The position numbers and the translations under genes were made by a program. The notes beneath the pieces are model-generated. The model did no database searches. It was not told the DNA's origin and saw only the letters and a list, made by a program, of their open reading frames with translations. From Paragonimus westermani (taxonomy: Eukaryota; Platyhelminthes; Trematoda; Plagiorchiida; Troglotrematidae): 64,000 nt of DNA. The DNA lies in assembly GCA_008508345.1 (NCBI GenBank), contig QNGE01002745.1:40260-104259 (forward strand), read 5' to 3'. Positions 49,245 through 58,770 of the stretch are shown in pieces (position 1 is the first letter of the stretch; every line of letters starts with the position of its first letter).

Positions 49245-49310
49245 CGGAGAAAAAGGAAAACAAACCCTGTAGAGGAAGACAGAAGAAAAAAAGAAGGGGA
49301 GGAGAAGAGG
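49245..49310 (+). repeat. Polypurine tract
   Basis: The plus strand is nearly all purine from GAGAAAAAGG through GAAGACAGAAG and AAAGAAGGGGAGGAG, with a few interruptions. The minus strand is correspondingly pyrimidine-rich and ends in a possible acceptor (TTCCTCTACAG). It may form a triplex or act as a splice-acceptor tract for a minus-strand gene that I cannot see. Confidence 0.45.
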
Positions 49311-52300
49311 CGTGCCCACTAAAAATGGCTATATCTGTGGTCAACCATTCTAAATCAGGGTGCCTACAACTAGCAAACAAACAACCGAGCTGCAAGTGAA
49401 GGTGAGGCGTCATCAGCTGAATCAACTACGCTGCGAACACGGATTACTCCTCAATGACATTCAAAGTTCTAGCAGTTTAGTTTATTCTCGATGAGTTCAA
49501 CTCTTGGCTTCCTTGGTTATTTCATATCGAGACATTTTGTTGTTCACTGTTCACCACACGGACGTGCGTGGCTTTGTCCTATGTTTAAGGGGGATCAGTT
49601 GAACATCCAACGATAGGACAACTCCAGCTCCCCCATTCGGTTCCACGTAGTTTCTTCTCCTATTTGTTTCACGAGGCGTCAACCGCCTTTATGTTTCTTA
49701 ATGTCGTACTAAGTTCCATTGCCAAAAACCCCGCTGACCGCTTCAGTTTTGTAACATGAAACAATGTAGTGACTGTACGCCGAATAAAAAATGAGTATAA
49801 CTAACGCATCAATTCCTGCTTAGCGGCTACACAGAATTCCTTACCCTCTTCATCTATATTTCGTTTGAGAATCACGTCCTCAGCGAACAATCCTGACTGG
49901 TACTTATATGGCAAATATTTTACTGACACCTGAAGCTTTTAAAGCTACATTACCGCCAGCGTCCTACCGATAGGTCGCTCGAAGAGCGTGAAGCACTGTG
50001 GGAAATTGTTAACGGTATCCATACAGCATAGGTGGTTGTCAAGTCCATCAGCTTCCAGTGTATAACTGAATCTGACTGTGATTATTGTTATCAAATCCAT
50101 TTCTCATCACCGTTGTTTTATTACACTGCATCATTGTGCTCGAGCGGTAGATAATTGACTTGCTTAATATTATTATTACTGCGTCGAAACTCTTTCCGGG
50201 GTTGATTCAACTCAGTTACTTCATTTGTATGTTTCTAAAACTATCTTAGTAAAACCCGAGAGCGTTGCTTTTCTTTTCCAGCCCATACAGATTACTTTGG
50301 TAATCAAGGCTGGCTGCTGTGATTGGAGGACGGATCACTGAAAATCCGTAACTCCCTCTCTCAAGAGAGACAGTCGAAGTTCTGGGTGCATTTCTCTGAA
50401 GGTCGAGTGCAAATACTCCATAGGACTGATGAGGAGCAGCCGATTTCTTCCTACGCAACTTGGACTACAAGTGTTCGTAGGCTTAAAGTTCATCAGCCCC
50501 CAACAAAACCCACGAAATTCTGACTCAGTGTAGCTTGTGACAGCATCTGTTGTTCCGAATCCTACTTTACGACATAGATTTGTCAATACACTAAAGCGTT
50601 ACTTTAAGAAACAGATTTGTATTTACACTAAAGAGCTTTTAACAAAATCCCTGAGCTGAGATACTACGGTTTTCAAGCGTAGGCCGCATTAATGGGTGTC
50701 ATCTCGATATTTTATACCAGGAAATAAGCAAAGACCGTTAAACCCTAGGCATAGATTGCGGAAGTCAGAGAGTGATGCAGGATGAGAACTCAGTTTTCAC
50801 AACCTCCCTCACATGACCGACGTTCTGTTTGATGCTATTCTCAAATCAGTTTGCTTTCTGGTTGCCAACCACCCCTAATAATATTGTCTGATTCGGAGTG
50901 GGTACAGATAGCCCCAATGCGGACGAAACTACCTACGCTTACATTATCGGAGGTTTGCATGCAGTCTGATTGCGACGCTACAGACAGTTACTTCTCAGGG
51001 ATTATTTTAGTGCCACCCCGGACAACAGTGATAAGCCACAATGTCTGTTTTCTGTCCATTTCTGAGACATAATTATACATATAAGAAGGCACGCGATGCA
51101 AGATAAAGCCACGCTTTTTACGACCTAATTTAATTGTGTACTGTTTCACTCCCTGATGTAAATCAAGAGACCAGCCTGACTGACCATGTAATAACCGAGT
51201 ATGGGTGACATTCAGTTTTAAAAAATACAACCCCTCGAATTTAATCTCATATCAACTTTTACCCTCAGGAATTATCTTACTCTCTCCTGGCACCATTTAG
51301 CCACTACCTAGGCACGCGATAAATAGAGGGAACAAATTTTCTCGGTTCAGTGCCCAACGATAATTCAGTGTCTGCCGAAAATGTTTTGTACTTGATGGGC
51401 TGCTGGTTGCACTATACAATTTTGGCTTCCCTATCCGCCTGTGTGACGCAACATTATCCATACACTGTACATTGGGGAGATCGAAAAACCGTGGTGTCTA
51501 TCAGTCATGTCCTTCTGAGATAAAGAGGCATCCCATATCTTCCCTCGGTACATCTACTTTCATCCGAATTTCGACCGTAAAGACGAGATCGTCATTGCCT
51601 ACGTCGTATTTTTTAACATGCCTAGTGGCCGTGCGTCTAGTGCAACAAGAACGACGTCATTCACTTAGAAATTTTCGCCCAGTCAAACACCTTCGATGGG
51701 CTTGCAGTAACATACCGTTAAAACCATCTTCACCCAAAGGTAGCTATCACGTGGTTCACCTGTCTTCAACGACCAGTGTACCTACCTAACAGTTTTCTAG
51801 ATTGTAGAGACATCGCCAGGACTGCATATCACAACAGACTCTGATATTTGCTCGTTTAAAGTGCGATGCACTCCGACCACTAGTGCCAAGGAGACTTCAT
51901 GAAATCTTTGCTCTCCGTGGATTGCGCTCAAACACAATCAGTCGTCCCAGTACCCAACCACGGTGATTGGCATGCTGTAATTTGGAATACCATTGTGTTA
52001 TTTTTGTGATAGTAGGTAATTCATGGACTCATCTAAGTTGCGAACTCATCCCTCAAGCAATTTGTCACAGTTAACAAAATCAGTTCTACTGTTAGATAAA
52101 ATATGTCCCGGCCCACTTTCGTGTCTAGTGAACTGTGACAGAGCCAGACCAGGTGGATCGGCATTCGGCCTCTGATCTACTTTGATACAGGCATCTCCGG
52201 ATCGCTAGCCTATGGGAAGACATACCTATCTTTTTACCTCGGTTGGCGTGTCTTCACACATAGAGGTCAAAAAATAATCAGCCCTACGCCGGTGAACGGT

Positions 52301-52985
52301 TGTCAAGCTGGGTTCCCCCTATCAGATGACAAAGGGTTTCTGCCGGAGACTCAACGATGACAGTCTGTGCATGATCTGGGGACTCGTTTGTTCGTCGCGT
52401 AACCCTGCATGACCTGAAATTTCTTTCCTGGAGATCGCCACACGTGAAACACTTTGCAGTGAATGTATGCTTCGTGGTGGTGTTTCAGAAGGAGTTGATT
52501 ACTCTAATGGCACGTAGACAAACAACTGTTTGCAGGGTCCCCAAGTCGTGAGTCGATAGGTACGACTGACCGCCTGCCCATATAATTTCATCGTTTATGA
52601 TGGGTCACCAATTCTTCAAAAGACATTTGGAGAATGAATATCTTAATAATAAGGTTACTTCTCCGAGAATGCGCTCTGACTGTGATATTCATATGAGACC
52701 CATTTCGGACGGTTTTCTTTTATTTAACCACAGACGACCAGGTCTCAAAACCAATTCCGGCAACCAGCCACGCAGTCCCATAATGTGACACTCAGACAGG
52801 GTAAGACACGCGACGATTTTGAATGGCTGCGCTTATATAAAAAAAACGGAACAATTACATTATGCGGATTATTTGTTTGTATGGCAAGGTACGTGTGAGC
52901 TGATAGCCCCCTTACTTCTATGCCAGTGGGTCCGATGAGCCGCTTGGTTTCCGCAGGTCGCAACCTGGAATATCAGCCTAAGGAC
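49311..52985. other. Non-coding stretch
   Basis: No gene is supported. A superb pyrimidine-rich acceptor (TTGCTTTTCTTTTCCAG, ending at about 50,280) leads only into short frames, and the open frames at 50,246-50,586 overlap on both strands. The minus-strand part below 52,963 may include further decayed BEL/Pao sequence, but I cannot read any domain. Confidence 0.35.
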
Positions 52986-53348
52986 TTAGGATATTTCAGT
53001 CACTTGTCTATTGCGAGGCCTCCTGTCACGCAATGTTAAGTTAGGTCGGTTGAGTTGACCTAAAATCAAGCTTGCGCATCGGTTGGGCGTCCCATATTGA
53101 CAGGTCGTGGATATAGGACTGGCCACAAGCATATGGGAGCGACTTGGGCTTTTGTTTATGCAACAGAAGACAATCATTGAATCTGTCCAAAAGTGAATAA
53201 CTCGGAATACCTCTTTCAATAGACTGAGAACGATTCCAAGTACTGTCATGAACGGGACAGGTGCCATCAATTCGAATAGCAGAAAAGTTACGAGTCTGGA
53301 TGACGAAATTCTGACCCTGTTTAGCAGTAGTATATTGTCTGCTACCAT
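52986..53348 (-). pseudogene. BEL/Pao retrotransposon RNase H fragment
   Basis: Read on the minus strand, FELMAPVPFMTVLGIVLSLL is followed by RVIHFWTDSMIVFCCINKSP and SRSHMLVASPI. This matches the order of the BEL/Pao RNase H region, where an R-L-E-L-M-A helix is followed by an F-W-T-D-S strand and then S-P-S-R-x-x-x-F-V-A. A downstream C-A-S-L..L-N-R-P-N-L-T-L-R-D block resembles the S-K-L-N-P-A-D segment. The fragment has no protease, RT or integrase that I can read and no LTR. It sits head-to-head with the gypsy relic that starts at 53,680. Frames drift, so it is long dead. Confidence 0.65.
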
Positions 53349-53679
53349 GCAGGTTAGATAGCTTCGTTATAATCGGCTGAGGACACAGAGTAATGTGTGA
53401 GATCCGGAATTCTCCAAAAAATTTCGCTGTCCTCATTCAAGCCCGCCATTGTAGCTGTTGGAAAGTGGGGTAACTCGGACTGTTGGTGAGGGCCTCTGGC
53501 TGTTTGCGCACCTTGACAATTTTTGGTTCCAATCTGAGGCCCTTATTTTTCTGGACTTAACGTTTTCGGAGTACCACATTCTGACATTCCTCTGCTGGTG
53601 TCATTAAACGACGTTGACATTAGACAATTCCTACTGGACTGTCCTAAGGCCACTGCGGAATGCGAATACCGAAGGTAAA
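53349..53679. other. Junction between BEL/Pao and gypsy relics
   Basis: About 330 bases with no readable domain. They may contain decayed protease-side sequence of gypsy relic B or the 5' side of the BEL/Pao piece. No terminal repeat was identified. Confidence 0.4.
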
Positions 53680-53939
53680 ATTTGAAGCTCCCGGGGACCA
53701 AATCTTCCTTAAGAAACAAAGCATTCTATTTGGTTTACGAGAACCTGTGCGCAGTGAATTGTAATTCATGTGTTATAAAGGGGTAATAACGCCTGTTGCT
53801 CCGTCAAACTGAGGGATTCCAATACTGACACCATACAGAGCTGATGGGATTACACCGAGAATTTTTGGTGACTGCAGGTTAACGTTGAATACACGCCTAA
53901 CACAACGTACCTACACAACTGTCGGGTTTTAAAGTCTCT

Positions 53940-54600
53940 TCGAAAATCCATTTAAATGATGGTTATCTAAAAATACCACTTGATGAAATGTCAAGCAGTT
54001 TGACTGTGATTACCAGATCATTCGGACTGCATCAATACAATTTTCTACATTTTGGTTTGAATGTCTCGTCAGCTGTATTCCAGGATGTCATGAATACAAT
54101 TACGAAAGGTTTAGATGGCACCGAAACCTATCAGGAGAATGTTATTGTTTGTATTCTTGATGAGCCTACCGATGATTATCACCTCCCTTCTCTGTTGGGA
54201 CTATGTTTCGACTCCCAATGAAGTGTAATTTTTCAGTTTCTCCTTTCTCATGCCTTGGTTACTTTGTTGATGACAATGGTTTCAAGCCAGATTTGCAATG
54301 CTTAGTCCCCCTAGTGAATGCACCATCACCGACTAACCTTCATGAACTCCGTTCTGTTTTGGGCGCGCTTCAATACGATTCACTTTTTATTCGGCGTGCC
54401 ACTTTTTTGTTTGATGTTATCCACCAACATGTTTTCCTGGTTCAATAACCACGAGAAGACGTTTCGTACTTTATTCCGTCATCTTCAAACTACTGTTGTT
54501 TTGAAATTATCCTCTGCCAGGGGTCACTCGACTATAATTACCGATGCTTCTCTTCTTGGAATAGGTGCGGTTCTTGAACAGTGTGCTTAAACTGTAATGC
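53940..54600 (+). pseudogene. RT palm and RNase H start of relic B
   Basis: The palm is open from the A-motif region (GYLKIPLDEMSSSLTVITRS) through HFGLNVSSAVFQDVMNTITK to YQENVIVC. Aspartates of the catalytic YxDD pair are replaced by Glu-Asn. A frame change near 54,215 leads to the thumb (FSCLGYFVDDNGFKPD) and another near 54,420 to the RNase H start (STIITDASLLGIGAVLEQ), where the first catalytic Asp remains. The thumb aligns with relic A over P-T-N-L-x-E-L-R-S-x-L-G-A, which fixes the family. Confidence 0.8.
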
Positions 54601-54999
54601 GCACTTCACGTCTTATATTTAAAGCCGGACGTGGGTACTCTCAGACCTAACGTGAAGCCCTTGTAGTATGTCGGACTGACAAAAGTATCCATGAATTTCT
54701 TTTTGTCTGTCAATCACTATTGCAACAAATCATGAGGCTTCAAAATTCCGGTACCATCCTAACAAACCGTTGCAAAGTCATCTACCATGTTGGTTACTTA
54801 TCCAAAACTCCGTCACCGGACTCAAACTCTCACGACGCCGACCGTTTACTAGGTCAGACACTACAAGTAAAAAGGGATACACTTGTGTGCGATGATTGTA
54901 AATTCATTGGTCCTGTTATCTCTGTCTTAAGACGTGGCTGGACACAACACGACCAGCATGGATTTTCTGCAATTTGATGTTGCAGTGGAAGTTTGTCTA

Positions 55000-55529
55000 T
55001 TATTCCGCATAGATTATTGTTTTTATGAGTGTATTCTAATTTCATCGACTCAAGTTATGACGTCTTTGCGGAATTTCATTCCCAACACTTAAACGTTGAT
55101 AAGATTTAGTCGCTTGCACGCTTATCTCGCTGGTGGACAGGATTCGAATCAGAGATCAATTCATTGTCCAAAATTGCACCAAGATCCATACAAGCAATCC
55201 CAATGGTTTCCATGGCCTGTTAGGTTTGAAACATTTCAGAGTTCACGCTGACTACTGCATTCCTTTCCTGGGGAAAATGCTGCGCTTTAGCGATCATCCA
55301 TGTTTACTCCAAATAACCCGAAGTTTTTCTCACGACATCACCGAGTGCAGACTTTACACAACATGCTTTGAGGAAAGTGTTCTGTCACGAGGGTGTACCT
55401 GTTACTTTGGTCATCGACATTGGTATCCACTTCACTGCCAAGTTTATGGAGGAATGGAATGAAGGATCTGGATGTTGGCGTTTGTTTACTGCCCCGCGAC
55501 ATCCACAGTCCAATGGACTTGCGGAAAAT
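55000..55529 (+). pseudogene. Integrase fragment of relic B
   Basis: VHADYC (55,241 on) keeps the first catalytic Asp, VIDIGIHFTAKFMEEWN the second (55,416-55,418), and HPQSNGLAEN the Glu (55,524-55,526). Between the first two, an extra A at about 55,277 shifts the frame and a TAA at 55,314-55,316 replaces the expected Trp codon. Both defects recur in element C on the opposite strand. Homology stops at 55,529, and the following sequence is unrelated to integrase. Confidence 0.8.
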
Positions 55530-55809
55530 GACAGACGTTATGTCCCCACAGACACTTGTTTGGTTGTGCCAAAGCCGGTTGGTCCATCGCCCGCGAATTT
55601 CGAAACCGTGCCATGGAAAGACCCCGTGGGTTTTCGTGATCTAATGTCCACTGTCTTGCAAGGATGTAGAAGATGGAAAACACTCATGAGCCGACAGAAA
55701 GCGTTGGTGACGAACATGGTGGTATGTTTCAGGTACTATTATCATAATCCGATTAAGATTTTTCCAGGACAGAAAGCGATGGAATAGAGGGCGCCAACAC
55801 ATAGGGGGG
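55530..55809. other. Unassigned segment after relic B
   Basis: The plus strand stays open over the junction (DRRYVPTDTCLVVPKPVGPS), but this is not integrase. The blocks ACAGAAAGCG and ..GAACATGGTG..GTTTC occur twice (about 55,695-55,730 and 55,772-55,830), suggesting a local partial duplication of about 80 bases. Origin unknown. Confidence 0.3.
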
Positions 55810-56610
55810 GTGAACATGGTGATGGTTTCCCCGGAAACCATCGAGGAACAGTTGCTATCTCATGATTTACCCGTTATCACCATTGAGTTAGCTTCAGTCG
55901 GATCTCCGTTGGATGTGCCATCGTGTGAACCAAGTAAACTTGCCGCAACCTCCATGATTTCCATTTGGCAGACGTCTCTGGTGCAACCGAAGCCCTACTG
56001 AAAAGAAAATGCTCACAGAAAGTCGCCCGAAGGATCGCCCTTCGGAATAGTGTGTCAACGGCTGCAATCAATATAATGCTCACCGAACTGCGTCACTTAT
56101 ATCCACACCTGCCGAAGGATGCGAGAACATTGCTGGGTACCCCCGCACATCAAAAAGCAGGGCAATAGATGGGAGACAATTGGAGGACCGAGGGCTGTAC
56201 CTCCAGATGGTAACTTTTTATAAATCATGACTAACGCATACCTAGACTGATTATGTGAATAGAATCGGCGGAAGAACGATGGGGAATTGTACACGCAACA
56301 TAATGGGTACATTGATAACCGACCAGCTGGCAAACAACACCAACTGCAGAAGGGTCAATAACAAGTTTGCGTTTGCGCCCACACCCCTGCCACAACTGAT
56401 TGTGGGTAAGCTTGTCTATACGTCAACAGCTACAATGCATAAGATGCTATCATGCGTCGAAATTTTTCCGGTTCATCACACAAGGCAGTCAGAGAGAAAC
56501 TACAAAGGTGGATCCAGAAAGCAAGAGAAAGATATGCCAGGTTACCTAGGAGCAAATCACACCGCCACATGGATCCAAGGAACGAGGACATCGACTACCC
56601 TTGATCGTGG
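55810..56610 (+). pseudogene. Broken coding stretch of unknown, possibly transposon, origin
   Basis: Three protein-like blocks follow each other in shifting frames. These are an acidic start (VSPETIEEQLLSHDLPVITI, about 55,825), a helical block (LLKRKCSQKVARRIALRNSV then ELRHLYPHLPKDARTLLGTP, ending at about 56,145), and a basic C-terminus (SSHKAVREKLQRWIQKARER then YARLPRSKSHRHMDPRNEDI, stop at about 56,610). The L-P-K-D-x-R-T-L-L-x-T-P segment and the F-S-G-S-S..W..A-R-E-R segment remind me of ORFs repeated in many animal genomes, but I cannot name the family with confidence. It lies between two gypsy relics and belongs to neither. Confidence 0.4.
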
Positions 56611-56766
56611 GATTACCGTTGTATATTTTGTCCTATTAATATTCTCACAGTCACTGCTATATTTTTCTTGACGTCAGACGCCTTTCGATTATTTTTCGAT
56701 AGCTGGAGGGTTGCGATATTGGTGGGAACGCAGTTACCTGTCGCAGGCGTAATCAGTTAACCACGT

Positions 56767-56850
56767 GCGGAATCGGAAAGAGCGGTATACAATGTGCTAC
56801 GCCGAAAGTTTCACAACCGTCCTCTGAGTGACCTTAAAATGTTCAACTAG
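56767..56850 (+). pseudogene. Possible gag fragment of relic A
   Basis: A 27-codon open stretch reads AESERAVYNVLRRKFHNRPL and then SDLKMFN before a stop. Its position about 110 bases before the nucleocapsid knuckle would fit the end of a gag capsid region. The assignment rests on position and on a charged helical look only. A degenerate tandem repeat separates it from the knuckle. Confidence 0.25.
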
Positions 56851-56905
56851 GACGCTAATAGGACAATCACAGGACTCTCATGGGACACTCATAGGACGGT
56901 CGTTC
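56848..56905 (+). repeat. Degenerate ~11-base tandem repeat
   Basis: About five units of an AGGAC plus ACTCAT-like motif occur in a row: TAGGACGCTAA, TAGGACAATCAC, AGGACTCTCAT, GGGACACTCAT, AGGACGGTC. It lies between the possible gag piece and the knuckle of relic A. Confidence 0.5.
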
Positions 56906-56939
56906 TGGCTGGGAGGAAAAATTCTAGATACATATGCAT

Positions 56940-57063
56940 TCATCGCAGCTTCATATGCCACAATTGCTGGAAAAGAGGTCATTTACAAAGTGTCTTTAAG
57001 TCGAGCAGAAATTGTCGGTTTTTAGAACCTGATCAAAATGAATTTGATGTTAAATGTGACAAC
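56940..57063 (+). pseudogene. Nucleocapsid zinc knuckle of relic A
   Basis: A frame continuous with the protease reads CHNCWKRGHLQSVFKSSRNC and then EPDQNEFDVKC. It matches the retroviral-type CX2CX4HX4C knuckle except that the last Cys is Phe, a single-base change from TGT. The knuckle would bind the element RNA during packaging. The frame runs from here into the protease without a stop, so gag and pol were probably fused in one frame in this lineage. Confidence 0.65.
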
Positions 57064-57495
57064 ATGAAGTCCTTTAATTTGACTGTTGATTCCTCTACTT
57101 CACGACATTTATTACACACTCTTTTCAGAGTACTAGACAAGAAGCACGATTTTATTATTGACTCTGGTGGTGTAGAATCCATTATACCACGTAGACATCT
57201 ACCACAGTTCTATCCAAATTACACACTACATCCTTGTTCTGTAACTATACGAGGTATAACTGGTCATTCTACTCCTGTTTTGGGTACAGTCACTATTCCG
57301 ATGTTTAATGAACAGTCTAAGTCACTTGATTGCAAATTTTTTGTTAATCATTATGGCCTATCTATTTTAGGGCTAAAGATTTTAAAAACGCTTCATATCC
57401 AGGCTTCCTTGATTGTACCATCGAGTGATTCCACAAGCTTGAAAGACGTAATTCTCAAGTGCTCGAGGGCAAAGGGCGGCAGGGAGATACCCTAG
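57064..57495 (+). pseudogene. Aspartic protease of relic A
   Basis: The catalytic motif is FIIDSGGVESIIPRRHL, with the Asp codon at 57,160-57,162. It follows the D-S/T-G fold of retropepsins, although the usual small residue after D-S-G is Gly. The flap-like GITGHSTPVLGTVTIP and the terminal LSILGLKIL (hydrophobic-hydrophobic-G) complete a retropepsin of normal length. This is the least damaged domain of the element and has no stop within it. It would cleave the Gag-Pol polyprotein in an intact element. Confidence 0.85.
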
Positions 57496-58412
57496 TTAAA
57501 CTAGAAGTAACTGGTGGTCCGGTTTTTCTGAAACGTCATATAAATCATTATGGATTCTGTGAGACGGCAACTAAGGTGCCTAACGATATGGTAGAAAAGT
57601 GCATCATTGAGCCTGTTGATTCGTCCTCTTGGGCCACACAGATTGTGACACCCTTGAAGTTTGATGGGAAAACTCTGCGAATATGTAGTGAATAACAACT
57701 TACTGTAAATCGATGCCTTAAGTAATATACATGCACCGCTGATGAAACTGAGAACATTCTGAACAAGCTTTCGATATCCAAAGTTTTCTCCAAGATTGAC
57801 CTGAAGAATGCGTATCTACAAATTCCTTTGGATGAAGTAGCAATGCCGATAACAACAATCAATACACCTAATGGACTTTTCCAGTACCGATTTTTGCCGT
57901 TTGGACTTAGTAGCTCTCCTGCTATCTTTCAGCAGGTAATGAATAACATTGTGAAGGGTATGGATGGTATTGAAGTTTATCAGGATGATATCATCGTACA
58001 TGCTCCAGACAATTTAACTCATGACACTCGTCTTTTAAAATTATTCCAAGTTTTTGACGAAATCATTGCTGTTAATCCAAACAAATGCGCTTTTACTGTA
58101 AGCAGTTTCGAGTGTCTCGGTTACTTAGTTGGTGGTAACAGATTCCAACCTGATGCCAAACGTCTAGACCCATCAGTTAATGCACCTCCACCCACAAACC
58201 TCTCCGAATTGCGTTCTTTGCTGGGTGCTTTTCAGTACTACTCCCAATTCTCCTCAAATTTCTCTCATCTTGCTGAATGTTTATTCCAGTTGCTTTCTGA
58301 GAAGCAGTTCACGTGGACGCCATTTCATGAATGGTGTGTACGTTCATTGTTGAATTTTTTGTCACATGATGCCATATTTGTCCGTTTTCTCTTAAAACTA
58401 TGCCTGTGTTGA
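57459..58412 (+). pseudogene. Reverse transcriptase of relic A
   Basis: The domain begins with GPVFLKRHINHYGFCETATK and EPVDSSSWATQIVTPLKFDG, and has stops at 57,693-57,695 and 57,723-57,725. It then stays open through VFSKIDLKNAYLQIPLDE (A motif), FQYRFLPFGLSSSPAIFQQV (B motif) and YQDDIIVH (C motif, 57,978-57,989), so all three catalytic Asp residues remain. The thumb follows as LSELRSLLGAFQYYSQF. The frame from the A motif on is intact for about 190 codons. A one-base shift near 58,390 separates it from RNase H. Confidence 0.88.
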
Positions 58413-58770
58413 TTACTGATGCTTCTCCGGTTGAAATCGGACCTGTGCTTGGGCAGGACGACAAACCAGTTGTGTGTATATCACGTCCACTCACTCCAGC
58501 AGAAAAGATTTATGCTCATGCACATCGTGAAGCTCTGACGGTATGCTAGGCGGTGAAATAGCTTCATAGGTATCTGTTTGGGATTTCATCCAGAACTGTC
58601 GGATCCTGAAGCACTGAAACTCCTCCATACTCCATATGAGTCACTGGCACTTTCATCGGCAGCCATGGTTCAACGATGGAGCATAGCACTCAGTGCATAT
58701 GACTTTACCATAGTGCACAAATCAGCCAACCAAACACGTGGATTACTTTTCACGTGTTCCATATACATGT
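58400..58770 (+). pseudogene. RNase H and connection of relic A
   Basis: VLITDASPVEIGPVLGQDDK carries the first catalytic Asp, and PAEKIYAHAHREALTV carries the Glu-containing helix. Two TAG codons at about 58,546 and 58,559 stand where Trp and a basic residue are expected. A shift near 58,600 leads into SAAMVQRWSIALSAYDFTIV, the usual end of this domain, and another near 58,735 into HVDYFSRVP at the connection to integrase. The domain would remove RNA from the RNA-DNA hybrid in an intact element. Confidence 0.8.

Larger units (their letters stand above)
53680..55529 (+). mobile_element. Ty3/gypsy pol relic B
   Basis: Order on the plus strand is RT N-terminus (about 53,680), RT palm (53,950-54,200), RNase H start (54,530-54,600), RNase H end and connection (54,600-54,960), integrase (55,000-55,529). 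Blocks align with the better copy A: SIKIHLNDGYLKIPLDE-type RT A motif, HFGLNVSSAVFQDVMN, then LGYFVDDNGFKPD and ITDASLLGIGAVLEQ. The catalytic YxDD box reads YQEN (54,129-54,140), so the polymerase is dead. There are many stops and shifts, and no LTR is readable. It breaks off abruptly at 55,529 inside the integrase, right after the catalytic Glu codon. Confidence 0.85.

Noticed and set aside
53041..53436. 131-codon minus-strand frame overlapping the BEL/Pao piece
   Set aside because: The recognisable RNase H motifs lie in the neighbouring frame, so this one is a shadow.
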